The notes beneath the pieces are model-generated. The model saw nothing but the letters and a program-made list of their open reading frames with translations. It had not been told where the DNA came from and searched no databases. A stretch of 64,000 bases of DNA from Granulicella sp. dw_53 (GTDB lineage: Bacteria; Acidobacteriota; Terriglobia; Terriglobales; Acidobacteriaceae), in the NCBI RefSeq assembly GCF_018449545.1, contig NZ_JAAVUR010000005.1, positions 62,001-126,000 of the forward strand. Reading direction: 5' to 3'. Both the position numbers and the translations under genes were made by a program. Positions 26,820 through 36,809 of this stretch are shown piece by piece. How positions within the stretch are numbered: position 1 is the first letter of the stretch; every line of letters begins with the position of its first letter.

Positions 26820-28418
26820 TTATGGAGTGCGTAGGGGGAGGCGGCAGACCTTTACGGAGTCGTCGGCGTAGGCGCAGTGGAAGTCTGTGATGGCGATCTT
26901 TGGGAGTACGACCCAGCTTACGCCGAGGGGGCGGAGCATCGCTAGGCGGGCTGCGTCGGAGGCGGTGTTGAGGCCGGTTTGGGCTGCCTGGCCGATGGTC
27001 CAGGCGGCGGTGAGGGCGGGGGTGATGGAGGCTTCGCCGCCGTCTTTGGAGTAGTCGGCGAGGGCGCTTCGCTCGGAGATGGCGCGGAAGGTCTGGGCGT
27101 CTTCGCCGGGTTCGGTGACGTAGTTGGCGTCGAGGGCGAAGAGGGCGTCGACGGGGGTGTTTGCGCTGATCCAGCCGAAGGCTCGCTGCCAGCGGTTGGT
27201 GGCTTCGTACCAGGGCAGTTCCAGGTGGGAGGAGTGTGGGTAAGTTTGCCGCTCGGCGTAGAGCATGATGGAGGCTACCAGAGCGAAGGTGGCGACCCAG
27301 CGCCATGCTTTGCGGTGGAGTAACTTTTCTCCCAGAGCGGCTCCCAAGGCGAGGATCATGAAGATATAGACGAACTGGAAGATTCTTAGCGGTTGAAGGC
27401 GTGCGACCACGTAGCTGGGGGCGTTGGTTCGGGCGAAGAGGATGGCGACTACCAGGGAGACTGTTCCTGCCACGATTCCCGTCCGGGCCAAACTGCCAGC
27501 GGCGAGGCGGGATATGCGGCGGCGTTGCAGTCCGAAGAGGGCGAGGATCGCGAGGGGCGCGGCGAGGCCGAACTGTTCGTACCACTGCCATTGGCTGATG
27601 AACCAGTAGGAGCGGGTGAGGGCGACGTGCATGTACGCGTTGTTTTCGGGCGGAGCGGCCAGGTAGAGAAGTGCTGCGAGGCAGATGGCGAGAGCCGCCA
27701 TGACGGCGCTTCCGGCGATACGAAGTTGACGACTGTTTGAGAGGAGGATCGCCAGCAGCAGGGCGAAGCCGAAGGCGTAGGAGGCCATGAGAGGGTGGAC
27801 GAGCATGGCGATGAGCAGAGAGCCGAAGCAGAGGGCTATGGCTTTTGTTCGACTGCGACTGCTCTCGGGGGGGGATCGGAGTTGGAAGAGGTCCAAGATG
27901 CCGACCAGGGTGAGGAGGGCGAAGGGGGTGGAGATGCTGCGGGCGGAGAAGTAAGGGTCCATCAGCATCAGGGACGTTCCGGCGATGGGGATGGTGAGGC
28001 CTGCGGCGAGGAGGGCGACCGCGCCGCAGCGGGATGCGCGGCGGGAGTAACAGCGGAGGGCGAGGAGCCAGCCAGCGTAGAGCGTCAGCCAGAAGGTGGC
28101 GATGTAGAGGATGAGCCACACGGTCATCAGGGGAAGATGGGAGATCCGAACCAAGGCGGCTACGAGCGGTGCGAAGAGGGAGAAGCGCAGATGCTCGGTG
28201 ACGAAGGCGGACCACTGCGGATAGAGGGAGGGGTTGAGAAGCCGTTTGACGCCCGCCATGTAGAGGCCGCCGTCTTCGGCGTAGGGATGATAGCCGTGTA
28301 CTGCCAGGGCAAGAGTGGTGAGCACCGTCACTAAGGCAATCCCGAAGCTTGGTTCGGATAGTCGCCGTTTTTCCTGGGACGCTTTTTCAAGCGTGGGTAG
28401 CGCGAGCGTCGATGCCAA
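26820..28418 (-). CDS. Polytopic membrane protein, possible GT-C-type glycosyltransferase
   Basis: A 532-residue protein with roughly ten to twelve hydrophobic helices, for example FGIALVTVLTTLALAVHGY and AVMAALAICLAALLYLAA. After the first helix comes the acidic loop YHPYAEDGGLYMAG, a position where GT-C glycosyltransferases often keep catalytic acids. The last 110 residues are a soluble tail. There is no confident family match. Its divergent neighbour is a flippase-like membrane protein, which would fit envelope glycolipid work, but this is inference. Confidence 0.6.
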   Translation of the reverse strand: MASTLALPTLEKASQEKRRLSEPSFGIALVTVLTTLALAVHGYHPYAEDGGLYMAGVKRLLNPSLYPQWSAFVTEHLRFSLFAPLVAALVRISHLPLMTVWLILYIATFWLTLYAGWLLALRCYSRRASRCGAVALLAAGLTIPIAGTSLMLMDPYFSARSISTPFALLTLVGILDLFQLRSPPESSRSRTKAIALCFGSLLIAMLVHPLMASYAFGFALLLAILLSNSRQLRIAGSAVMAALAICLAALLYLAAPPENNAYMHVALTRSYWFISQWQWYEQFGLAAPLAILALFGLQRRRISRLAAGSLARTGIVAGTVSLVVAILFARTNAPSYVVARLQPLRIFQFVYIFMILALGAALGEKLLHRKAWRWVATFALVASIMLYAERQTYPHSSHLELPWYEATNRWQRAFGWISANTPVDALFALDANYVTEPGEDAQTFRAISERSALADYSKDGGEASITPALTAAWTIGQAAQTGLNTASDAARLAMLRPLGVSWVVLPKIAITDFHCAYADDSVKVCRLPLRTP

Positions 28419-28702
28419 AAAGCAGCTCTCCGGAGGGCGGATGTTACGCCAAGGTCAGTGTAGGGCAAGTAAAGCGCGGTTCGTACTTGTTATTCACGCA
28501 TACCCAAAGTATGTAAGACGGATGTGATTTGCCAACGTTATAGTGGTAAAGCGATTCGGAGCAGGAGCGGTGAGGTGTCTCTAGTGCCGAGGGTTATAAG
28601 GTAAGAGACGTGAGAGTGGGGCCGCGAGGCTACAATGGATTTGCCTATGTTTCTTTATGCAGCCTTTGATCTGGACTCCTTTAACGTGTCTCGCGAGACT
28701 GC

Positions 28703-29767
28703 ATGACCGGTTCTGTTTCCCCTTCCAATTCGCGTGTTCGTCCAACGCGTAGCCGAGGCCTGGCGAAGACTCTTCCAGGCGTTCTTATTAGTATCTTTTT
28801 TCTTTGGTACACCTTCAAGGGCATCTCGTTCGCGCAGATGCGGTCTCTGCATGTCGTGCGGCCAGTATGGCTTGCCGGTGTCGTTGCGTTTACGGTGGGC
28901 AGCTGTACGCTGCGATGCGTTCGGTGGACGCGGATGATGCGTTCGACGAGGGCGCGGTTTGGGGTGTGTGCGCGGGTGTTGATGACCTCGCTGGCGGCGA
29001 ACAATATTCTGCCGTTGCGGATCGGCGATATTATGCGGGTCTTCACCTATGCGGGCGATCTGGGGGCTTCGCCTTCGGTGATTCTGAGCACGGTGATTCT
29101 GGAGAAGCTGCTGGATATCTTTGTGCTGGTGCTGCTGTTTGTGAGCTTTATGGGGCCTGGGGTGGCTCCTCACTCGCGGCAGTTGGCGGAGACGCTGTTG
29201 GCGATCTCTTCGGTGGGTTTGCTGGTCCTGCTGGTGGGGGCGAGGGCGTTGGAGGCGGTCTCGCGCAGGTTGTTTGCGCGGCTTCCGCAGAGCCCGAAGC
29301 TGGCGAAGGTCGAGAGTTGGCTGCTGCTTGCGCTGGGGTGCATTCGGGAGATCGGGGTGACGGGATCGCTGCTGCTGCTGATGCAGTCGGTGGTGATATG
29401 GGGATGTGAGGGGATGATCTTCGTCTCGGCGGCGCGGGCGATTGGGTTGGTGACGGATCGGATTGGGCCGTGGCAGGCGGTGTCGGTGGCGAATTTGTCT
29501 TATCTGATTCCGAGTTCTCCGGGAGCGATTGGGACGTTCGAGTGGGCGGTGAAGACTTCGCTGGTGAGCCATGGGGCGCAGACGGCTCCGTCGGCGTTGT
29601 TTGGGCTGGCGCTGCATGCGTGGCTGCTGATATCGGTGACGGGGGCAGGGGGAGTGATCTTTCTTATCCATCGTGCGCGGATTCATAATCACAAGCCGCT
29701 GCTCGATGAGATTGAGACGCTGCCGACTGAACTGCCGCTGGATACGCAGTTGCCTCGCGTAGACTGA
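28703..29767 (+). CDS. Lysylphosphatidylglycerol synthase TM-region/flippase-like membrane protein (YbhN/AglD family)
   Basis: A 354-residue inner-membrane protein of the PF03706-type family (the MprF flippase half without the synthase domain). Multiple helices are visible (GVLISIFFLWYTFKGI, WLAGVVAFTVGSCTL). The family signature near the C-terminus, SVANLSYLIPSSPGAIGTFE, is well preserved. Such proteins are thought to move lipids or lipid-linked sugars across the inner membrane. No strong ribosome site precedes the ATG at 28703. It is separated by 41 bp from argS on the same strand. Confidence 0.8.
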   Translation: MTGSVSPSNSRVRPTRSRGLAKTLPGVLISIFFLWYTFKGISFAQMRSLHVVRPVWLAGVVAFTVGSCTLRCVRWTRMMRSTRARFGVCARVLMTSLAANNILPLRIGDIMRVFTYAGDLGASPSVILSTVILEKLLDIFVLVLLFVSFMGPGVAPHSRQLAETLLAISSVGLLVLLVGARALEAVSRRLFARLPQSPKLAKVESWLLLALGCIREIGVTGSLLLLMQSVVIWGCEGMIFVSAARAIGLVTDRIGPWQAVSVANLSYLIPSSPGAIGTFEWAVKTSLVSHGAQTAPSALFGLALHAWLLISVTGAGGVIFLIHRARIHNHKPLLDEIETLPTELPLDTQLPRVD

Positions 29768-29808
29768 ATGCAGTCTTATCTACTTCTTTAAAGCGGTGAA
29801 TCGCAAGC

Positions 29809-31842
29809 ATGTATCGCACAATTCAGCAGTCGTTGCTGGCCCGGATCCAGGCCATTCTTCTTACCAAGTACGAAATTACCTTGACTCAGCTTGCGGTGGA
29901 GCAGCCGCCGAGCATCGCTCTTGGAGAGCTGGCGCTTCCGGTGGCGTTCGAGCTGGCCAAGCGTCTGCGAAAGGCTCCGCGGGCGATTGCCGCTGAGCTG
30001 GGTGCGGAGTTGAGCGCGGAGCTGGCGGCGGGGCAGCCGGAGCTGCGGGGGATCGCCAGTGTCGAGGTGGCGGGTGCGGGGTATCTCAACATTCGGCTGG
30101 ATCGTCCGGCGGCGGTGCGGGAGAGTGCCGCGGACCGGCATGCGGATATCGGTGGGCCGGGGTTCCGGCTGGTGGAGCATACCAGCATCAATCCGAACAA
30201 GGCCGCGCATATTGGGCATCTGCGGAACGCTATTCTGGGGGACACGTTTCAGCGTCTGCTGCGGCGGGATAGCTATAAGAGCGGCTACGAGGTGGGGGTT
30301 CAGAACTACATCGATAACACCGGGGTGCAGGTCGCGGATGTGGTGGTGGGGCTGGTGCATCTCGAGGGCAAGACGGTCGAGAGCACACGCGAGCTGCTGA
30401 CGGAGTTGATGGAGACCAACACGCGGATCGACTACTACTGCTGGGATCTGTACGCTCGCGTGTCGCAGTGGTACACGGCTACGACGGATGCCGCGGAGCT
30501 GGCCGCGAGGAAGCAGCTTCGTCTGGATACGCTGCATGCACTGGAGGTGGGCGGCAATGCGACGGCGGAGATCGCGGACCTTATCTCGACGGCTGTGCTG
30601 CGGCGGCATCTGGAGACGATGGAGAGATTGGGGATCGAGTACGACTTTCTGCCTCGCGAGAGCGAGATTCTTTCGCTGCATTTCTGGGATGCGGCTCGAA
30701 CGCTGATGATGGAGCGGGGTGTTCTGTATCTGGAGACGGCGGGCAAGAATAAGGGCTGCTACGTTATGCGGCGGGCTGGGGTGGAGGCGCTGGAGGAGGG
30801 AAGCGATGCTCCGGATGAGGACGCGAAGGTGATCGTGCGCTCGAACGGGACGGTGACGTATGTCGGCAAGGACATCGCGTATCACCTCTGGAAGTTCGGG
30901 TTGCTGCCGGGGAAGGACTTCGGCTACGAGCGGTTCCATGAGTATCCGACGCATACGTGCTGGATCTCGACTGCCGGCCCGGTTGCTGAGCCTCAGCCGC
31001 CTACCTTTGGGAAGGCGGATGCGATCTATAACGTCATCGATTCGCGGCAGAACGATCCGCAGACGCAGGTGGTGCAGGCGCTGCGGGGGATGGGATTTAC
31101 CGAAGCGGCGGACCACTACACGCACTTCAGCTATGAGATGGTGGCTCTGACGCCGCGCTGTGCGCTGGACCTTGGCTACACGGTGAGCGAGGAGGACCAG
31201 AAGAAGGCTTATCTTGAGGTAAGCGGGCGGAAGGGCTTCGGGGTGAAGGCGGACGATCTGCTGGACCAGTTAATTGCAGCGGCGAAGGCGGAGGTGGATA
31301 CGAGGCATCCGCAGATCGTCGAGGAGGAGCGGCTTGCTATCGCCACGCAGATCGGTATTGGAGCGCTGCGGTACTTTATGCTGCGATTTACGCGCAATAC
31401 GGTGATCGCTTTCGACTTCAAGGATGCGTTGAGCTTTGAAGGGGAGACGGGACCTTACGTTCAATATGCGATCGTCAGGGCGGCGAATATCTTTCGCAAG
31501 GCGGGTACGACGGCGGAGGAGTCGCTGGCGGCGATGTCGACTCTTGAGCTGGGAGGAGCGCTGGACGGCGAGGAGGGTGCGAGCCTTTGGGAGACATGGC
31601 TGTTGGCTTCCAAGCTGACGCTGGTGATCGAACAATGCATCGCTACGGCGGAGCCTGCTTATCTGGCCAAGTACGCCTTTCAACTGGCGCAACAGTTCAA
31701 TAACTTCTACCACCGTCATCATGTATTGAATGAGGCGGACCCTGACCGGAAGACTTTGCTGCTGGCTACGGCTGCGGTGGCGCAGCGCGAGATGGTGCGG
31801 GCGCTGGGGTATCTGGGAATCGTGGCGCCGCCGGTGATGTAG
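29809..31842 (+). CDS. argS: Arginyl-tRNA synthetase
   Basis: Class I enzyme charging tRNA-Arg. It has the N-terminal additional domain, HIGH motif His134-Ile-Gly-His137 in PNKAAHIGHLRNAILGD, and a KMSKS-equivalent loop SGRKG at 472-476. The DALRP anticodon-binding domain ends ALGYLGIVAPPVM, the typical ArgRS C-terminus. At 677 residues it is about 100 longer than E. coli ArgS; the excess appears spread over the catalytic core (for example around HEYPTHTCWISTAGPVAEPQ). It is convergent with pepA, the stops being 29 bp apart. Confidence 0.94.
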   Translation: MYRTIQQSLLARIQAILLTKYEITLTQLAVEQPPSIALGELALPVAFELAKRLRKAPRAIAAELGAELSAELAAGQPELRGIASVEVAGAGYLNIRLDRPAAVRESAADRHADIGGPGFRLVEHTSINPNKAAHIGHLRNAILGDTFQRLLRRDSYKSGYEVGVQNYIDNTGVQVADVVVGLVHLEGKTVESTRELLTELMETNTRIDYYCWDLYARVSQWYTATTDAAELAARKQLRLDTLHALEVGGNATAEIADLISTAVLRRHLETMERLGIEYDFLPRESEILSLHFWDAARTLMMERGVLYLETAGKNKGCYVMRRAGVEALEEGSDAPDEDAKVIVRSNGTVTYVGKDIAYHLWKFGLLPGKDFGYERFHEYPTHTCWISTAGPVAEPQPPTFGKADAIYNVIDSRQNDPQTQVVQALRGMGFTEAADHYTHFSYEMVALTPRCALDLGYTVSEEDQKKAYLEVSGRKGFGVKADDLLDQLIAAAKAEVDTRHPQIVEEERLAIATQIGIGALRYFMLRFTRNTVIAFDFKDALSFEGETGPYVQYAIVRAANIFRKAGTTAEESLAAMSTLELGGALDGEEGASLWETWLLASKLTLVIEQCIATAEPAYLAKYAFQLAQQFNNFYHRHHVLNEADPDRKTLLLATAAVAQREMVRALGYLGIVAPPVM

Positions 31843-31871
31843 GGTGCGGCGGGGCACAGGATTGGGTCGTT

Positions 31872-33416
31872 TTAGTTGCTGTAACCGCGGACCCACTCCA
31901 CGATAGAGCGCACTGCGATGCCGGAGGGGCCGTAGGCGATCCAGGGTTTGGACTCTTCGTTCCAGGCGCAGCCCGCGATGTCGAGGTGGATCCAGGGGGT
32001 GTCGCCGACGAACTGCTTCAGAAACATTGCGGCGGATGTGGCTCCGCCGGCACGGTTTTTGCCGGTGTTCATGATGTCCGCGATCTGGCTTTTGATGTGG
32101 TCGTGGTAGTCCTCGGTGCAAGGCAGCCGCCAGAACTTCTCGCCCGAGACTGCGAGGCCCGCCTGGAAGCTTTCGGTGGTGGCGTCGTCGTTTGAGAAGA
32201 GGCCGCCGTTCAAGGTTCCCAGCGCGACGACGCAGGCTCCGGTGAGGGTCGCGGCGTCGATGAGGTGAGTGCAGCCGAGGGTCTTCGCGTAGTGCAGGCC
32301 GTCGGCCAGGACGAGGCGGCCTTCGGCGTCGGTGTTGATGATCTCGATGGTCTTGCCGGACATGGCTGTGACGACGTCGCCGGGTTTGAAGGCCTTTCCA
32401 TCGGGCATGTTTTCGGCGGAACAGACGACTCCGATGACCTTGACCTTCGGTTTGAGCTGCGCGATGGCGCGCATGGCTCCGATCATGGCGCCTGCACCGG
32501 CCATGTCGTACTTCATCTTCTCCATGCCCTCGGAGGGTTTGATGGAGATGCCGCCGGTGTCAAAGGTGATGCCTTTGCCCACGAGGCCGAAGACCGGCGA
32601 ATTGGGCCGGCTTCCGCCTGCTGGTTCGTAGGTCATCACGATGAGGGCTGGAGGCTCGACCGAGCCCTGGGCTACGGCCAGGAATGCGCCCATGCCGAGC
32701 TTTTTCAGCTTTTCTGTCGAATGGACTTCGCATTTGAGGCCGAATTCGGAGCACATGGCTGCTGCCCGCCGGCCGAGGACGGTGGGGGTCAAGACGTTTC
32801 CAGGCTCGTTTACGAGCGAGCGGGTGAAGTTTTGCGCGCTTGCGAGGATGAGACCCTCTTCGAAGCCGATCTGGATCTCTAATTTCGTGGAGGGCTCAAC
32901 CACGGCGGCGAGGATGGTAAGGCTGTGGACGGCTGTGTCCTTACGGTCACTCTTATAGGTGTCGTAGTCGATCTCGCCCAACTCAGCACCTTCTACCAAG
33001 GCGCGGGTTAGAACGGTGCAGGGAAGGTTTTCGAGGTGCTCGTCGGAGAGAGCTTCATCCTGGGGAAAGACGATGGCCAGGTCGCGGATGCCGCGGGGCT
33101 TCAACGCACGCACGGCGGTTCCGGCTCCCTTGCGGATCTCATTAATAGAGAGTGTCTTGACTTTGCCCAGGCCGACGACCAGCAGCCGTTCTGCCTTCAG
33201 ACCATTTGGGGCGTGCAGAAGCAGGGTCTCTCCGTGTGCGGCCTTGAACTCGCCGGTTTCAAGGACCTTTGCTACGGCGCTGGAGATGGCGTCCGAGGTC
33301 GTCATGAGCGCGACGAGGGGCTCGTCGTCCTTGCCGGTTGCAACATCTACCGCTAGCACGGCCAGGAGTGGTGTTGCGAAAGCAGTGGCGTCCTGAAAGG
33401 AGAGGCGAGTTTCCAT
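31872..33416 (-). CDS. pepA: Leucyl/cytosol aminopeptidase
   Basis: An M17-family dizinc aminopeptidase of about 514 residues that trims N-terminal residues from peptides in the cytoplasm. The catalytic C-terminal domain shows GKGITFDTGGISIKPSEGM (first metal ligands and the catalytic lysine region) and the family signature NTDAEGRLVLADGL. The ATG at 33416 is preferred over the longer frame beginning at 33440 because GAGG lies about 2-6 bases before it. It is convergent with argS and followed upstream by smpB on the same strand. Confidence 0.92.
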   Translation of the reverse strand: METRLSFQDATAFATPLLAVLAVDVATGKDDEPLVALMTTSDAISSAVAKVLETGEFKAAHGETLLLHAPNGLKAERLLVVGLGKVKTLSINEIRKGAGTAVRALKPRGIRDLAIVFPQDEALSDEHLENLPCTVLTRALVEGAELGEIDYDTYKSDRKDTAVHSLTILAAVVEPSTKLEIQIGFEEGLILASAQNFTRSLVNEPGNVLTPTVLGRRAAAMCSEFGLKCEVHSTEKLKKLGMGAFLAVAQGSVEPPALIVMTYEPAGGSRPNSPVFGLVGKGITFDTGGISIKPSEGMEKMKYDMAGAGAMIGAMRAIAQLKPKVKVIGVVCSAENMPDGKAFKPGDVVTAMSGKTIEIINTDAEGRLVLADGLHYAKTLGCTHLIDAATLTGACVVALGTLNGGLFSNDDATTESFQAGLAVSGEKFWRLPCTEDYHDHIKSQIADIMNTGKNRAGGATSAAMFLKQFVGDTPWIHLDIAGCAWNEESKPWIAYGPSGIAVRSIVEWVRGYSN

Positions 33417-33508
33417 AGCCTCTATCGTAGCGCGACTCACGACCGCAGCGGCGGGGCAGGAGCCGCTTTCTTTTGATTCAAGTTGCAGTGGTGAGCGAGT
33501 TGGGGGAG

Positions 33509-34048
33509 TTATCTGCGCTGACTGCGTGCGATGGCGGCTTTGGCTTCATTGTCCGCCTCGCGTTTGCGCTCTGTGGCGCGTTTATCCCACTCCTGCTTGC
33601 CTTTGGCTAGGGCGATCTCGCACTTTACCCTGCCGTTACGGAAGTAGAGACGGACCGGAATCAGGGTAAAGCCCTTTTGCTTGGTCAAGGCTTCGAGCTT
33701 GTAGACTTCGCTCTTGTGCAGGAGTAGCTTTCGGGTGCGGAGCGCGTCGTGATTCATCGCGTTGCCATGTGAGAACGGGCCGATATGAGCGTTCAACAGG
33801 AAGCACTCGCCATCTTTGAGCAGGCCGTAGGCGTCCTTGAGGTTGGCCTTGCCTTCGCGGATCGATTTGACCTCGGTGCCGCGGAGAGCGACGCCGGCCT
33901 CGAATTTGTCCGTGAGGAAGTAGTTGAAGGTGGCGGAGCGGTTGAAGGCGGCGTCCCTTTTTCCTGCGGCGACCGGGTCGCGGTCTTTCTCCTTGACGAC
34001 AGGTTTAACCACATTGGCTACGGTCGGATTGGAGAGGGAGCGGGGCAT
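33509..34048 (-). CDS. smpB: SsrA-binding protein SmpB
   Basis: Partner of tmRNA in rescue of stalled ribosomes. The SmpB core begins RSATFNYFLTDKFEAGVALR, followed by GTEVKSIREGKANLKDAYG, HKSEVYKLEALTKQKGFTLI and the basic C-terminal tail EWDKRATERKREADNEAKAA. The chosen start gives 179 residues with a 30-residue extension beyond the usual family N-terminus. An ATG at 34075 is an alternative and neither has a clear ribosome site. The tmRNA gene itself is not in this window. Confidence 0.93.
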   Translation of the reverse strand: MPRSLSNPTVANVVKPVVKEKDRDPVAAGKRDAAFNRSATFNYFLTDKFEAGVALRGTEVKSIREGKANLKDAYGLLKDGECFLLNAHIGPFSHGNAMNHDALRTRKLLLHKSEVYKLEALTKQKGFTLIPVRLYFRNGRVKCEIALAKGKQEWDKRATERKREADNEAKAAIARSQRR

Positions 34049-34394
34049 CGGAGTTAGAACTTTCAATTTTAACATGCGATGGCAGGATATTAAGATTTGG
34101 CGACAGCGACTCACCTGTCCTCTTATGCCACGTCTAAAATTCAGGTCTCCCACCGCATCGTCTTTGGAAGCGACGTATGTCGAAGTGTCGCATCCGCCGG
34201 CAAGACGGCGAGGGTATTCCGTACGTTATTGGAAGAGATGAGGTTTCCCCCTGGGCCGAATGCTATACTCACGCGAGCGCAACAGCCTGTCCGATCCCGC
34301 CAGAACAGGTAGCGTCCGGCTCATTCTCACGACAGGCGGGTGCTTCGGCAATCACCGCACTCTTCACCGTGTAAAGGACGCAAACGAAAGCAGT
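34049..34394. promoter_or_regulatory. Divergent promoter region between smpB and the secretin gene
   Basis: A 346-bp non-coding stretch. A TATACT sequence at 34264-34269 is a good -10 candidate for the secretin operon, but no convincing -35 stands 17 bp upstream. The leader before the secretin ATG is therefore about 120 nt. Confidence 0.35.
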
Positions 34395-36809
34395 ATGGAT
34401 CGCGGAAAATCCCCCCTCAGAGCATTAGGATCGCTTTTGTTTGCCCGGGTTCTTCCCGTGGCGCTTATGGTCGCGTGTCTTTCGGCGATCCACGTCACTC
34501 CAGCGCAGGCGCAGTCTGCTTCTACCTGGAACAAGCGGGGCGAGAACGCGGAGGTTCGGGAAGATTTCGATGGGGCCTATGAGGCGTACCGGAACGCACA
34601 CCTGAAGAAGCCGAAGGATCTGCGCTACAAGGGACGTTATGAGCGCATGAGGTTCCAGGCGGCGGTCTCCCATGTGGACCGGGGACGAGTGGTGAAGCAA
34701 AGTGGTGACGCCGCGGGCGCGCTGGCGGAGTTTGGCCGTGCACTTCAGATCGATCCAGGCAATCAGACAGCCCAGCAAGAGATTGACCTTATTAAGAAAG
34801 AACAGTCTGGACCTCCGCCTCCTCCCTCGCCTGCAGCTATGGAGCAGATGGCCGGACAGAATGAGGTGTTGTCCACGATTGGGAGCATGTCCGGTCCAGT
34901 CCAGTTGCAGCCGATGTCAAATGACCCGATTACGCTCCACATGGTGGAGGACGTCAAGGTCATCTATCAGGCGATTGGGAAGGCTGCGGGACTGAATGTT
35001 CTGTTCGATCCGGACTTTCAGTCCAAGCGAATTCCCGTCGACCTGACAGCCGTTACCTGGTCGGATGCACTGCGGATCGTAGGAACGGTCGGGGGCAGCT
35101 TTTACAAGCCGGTGACAACCAATACGATCTTTGTTGCTCAGAACAATCGCACCAAGCACACCGACCTGGATCAACTGGCGGTGCAGACGTTTTATCTGAC
35201 GAATGCTATCCAGCAGAATGATGCAAACGAAGTAACGACGGCGATCCGCAATTTGCTCGATCCGAGCGTCAAGGTCTATCCGGTATTGAGCCAGAATGCG
35301 ATCGTGATGCGGGCCACCCCCGACCAGCTCATGCTGGCTCAGAAGCTGCTGAACGACCTGGACCGCACTCGTGCGGAGGTCGTGGTCGATGTTGCGATCC
35401 TCGAAGTCAGCCGCATCAAGATGCGAAATCTTGGCATCACGCTGCCGCAGTCCTTCGGACTTACACCGCAGGCGAGCCCCACCAGCACGAGCAGTAGTAC
35501 TACTCCTGCCACAGGGACGCCTTCCAACTTCACCTTGAACTCGCTGGCGCATCTGAATGCGACGAACTTCGGTGTGAGTCTTAGTGGCGGAACCTTGAAT
35601 GCTCTGCTGACCGATGCGGATACCCGCGTTCTACAGAATCCACGCATCCGGGCGACCGATGGCCAGCGCGCCACGGTGAAGATTGGCTCAAAGATTCCAG
35701 TGGCTACAGGTTCTTATAGCGCCGGCGTCTCTACTGGTACAGCCAGCCTCGGAGTTCAGACACAGTTCACGTATCTTGACGTAGGCGTCAACATCGATAT
35801 GACTCCTACGGTTCATTATGACCGTGAGGTGACGCTGAAGATGAAGATCGAAGTGTCTACCCAAAGCAATACGGTCGTCATCTCCGGCGTCGCTGAACCG
35901 ATTATTTCGCAACGTGTGAGTGAACAGGTCATTCAGCTCAAAGAAGGCGAGCCAAGTATTCTGGCGGGCATTATCACCAAGACAGATTCCCTTAACGTTC
36001 AAGGGACGCCTGGCATCGCCGAACTTCCGCTGTTGAAGTACATCTTTGGAAGCCGAAGCACGGATAACGAACAGGATGAGATCGTCTTCCTGCTGATTCC
36101 GCATATTGTGCGCGAGTCTCTGCTGACGCGGTTGAACACGCGGGCTATCGATACTGGTACTGGGCAGGCGATCGAGCTTCGCCGGGATACGTCTCCCAAG
36201 GCGGATTTAGAGGCCAGCTTGAATCCGGCTCTAAGGCCGGTGGCGAACCAGGCGACCAGCGCGGCGAATGCGGCCTCCGCGATGGTGCAGCAGATGCGTC
36301 AGCAGGCAGCGCCGCTGCAGCCTGGATCTACGGGTCCGGTTCCGGCTCAAGGTGCTAATCCGGCTGCTGTTCCGGCTCCGACTTCGGACGGTCCGCCAGT
36401 GAGCCTGACTGTCGTTGCAGGTAGCCCGAACCAGTCGGTTGGAAGTACGTTCCAGGTGGCCGTGATGCTGGCAAATGGACGAGATGTCTATTCCGTGCCA
36501 TTGCAGATGCAGTTCAACCCGGCGGTTCTGGAGCTGGTCAATGTAGATGCGGGCGACTTCCTGGGCCGCGATGGGCAAGCGGTTGCCATGGCGCATCGGG
36601 AGGAGGAAGGTCTTGGCTTGGTGACTATTTCCAGCTCACGTCCTCCAGGAGTCGCGGGTGTGACGGGGCAAGGCAGCCTTTGCACGCTTACGTTCCGGGC
36701 TAAGGCTGCAGGTGACTCCAATCTCGCTCTCGTCAAGGTGAGCGCGAAGAACAGCGCCCAAGCCACGCTTTCGGCCGTCGGTTCGCAGACCGTGGTGCAT
36801 GTGAAGTGA
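34395..36809 (+). CDS. Secretin (GspD/PilQ-like) with TPR N-terminus and C-terminal cohesin domain
   Basis: An 804-residue outer-membrane channel. The ATG at 34395 opens a signal peptide (LPVALMVACLSAIHVTPAQA); the frame continues upstream, but that part has no signal. After TPR-like helices (about 45-125) comes a secretin N-domain (DVKVIYQAIGKAAGLNVLFD, near 185). The secretin core follows, including EPSILAGIITKTDS and GTPGIAELPLLKYIFG near 536. After a Pro/Ala linker the last 135 residues form a cohesin-type beta sandwich (VSLTVVAGSPNQSVGSTFQV). It is first in an operon with two pseudopilin genes, so it belongs to a type II secretion or pilus-like machine. No gspE/gspF ATPase or platform gene is adjacent. 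Confidence 0.88.
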   Translation: MDRGKSPLRALGSLLFARVLPVALMVACLSAIHVTPAQAQSASTWNKRGENAEVREDFDGAYEAYRNAHLKKPKDLRYKGRYERMRFQAAVSHVDRGRVVKQSGDAAGALAEFGRALQIDPGNQTAQQEIDLIKKEQSGPPPPPSPAAMEQMAGQNEVLSTIGSMSGPVQLQPMSNDPITLHMVEDVKVIYQAIGKAAGLNVLFDPDFQSKRIPVDLTAVTWSDALRIVGTVGGSFYKPVTTNTIFVAQNNRTKHTDLDQLAVQTFYLTNAIQQNDANEVTTAIRNLLDPSVKVYPVLSQNAIVMRATPDQLMLAQKLLNDLDRTRAEVVVDVAILEVSRIKMRNLGITLPQSFGLTPQASPTSTSSSTTPATGTPSNFTLNSLAHLNATNFGVSLSGGTLNALLTDADTRVLQNPRIRATDGQRATVKIGSKIPVATGSYSAGVSTGTASLGVQTQFTYLDVGVNIDMTPTVHYDREVTLKMKIEVSTQSNTVVISGVAEPIISQRVSEQVIQLKEGEPSILAGIITKTDSLNVQGTPGIAELPLLKYIFGSRSTDNEQDEIVFLLIPHIVRESLLTRLNTRAIDTGTGQAIELRRDTSPKADLEASLNPALRPVANQATSAANAASAMVQQMRQQAAPLQPGSTGPVPAQGANPAAVPAPTSDGPPVSLTVVAGSPNQSVGSTFQVAVMLANGRDVYSVPLQMQFNPAVLELVNVDAGDFLGRDGQAVAMAHREEEGLGLVTISSSRPPGVAGVTGQGSLCTLTFRAKAAGDSNLALVKVSAKNSAQATLSAVGSQTVVHVK

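Noticed and set aside
26797..28215. Leftward frame of 472 codons overlapping the membrane protein gene
   Set aside because: Arg/Pro/His-rich shadow in another frame of the same strand; the real frame has regular hydrophobic helices.
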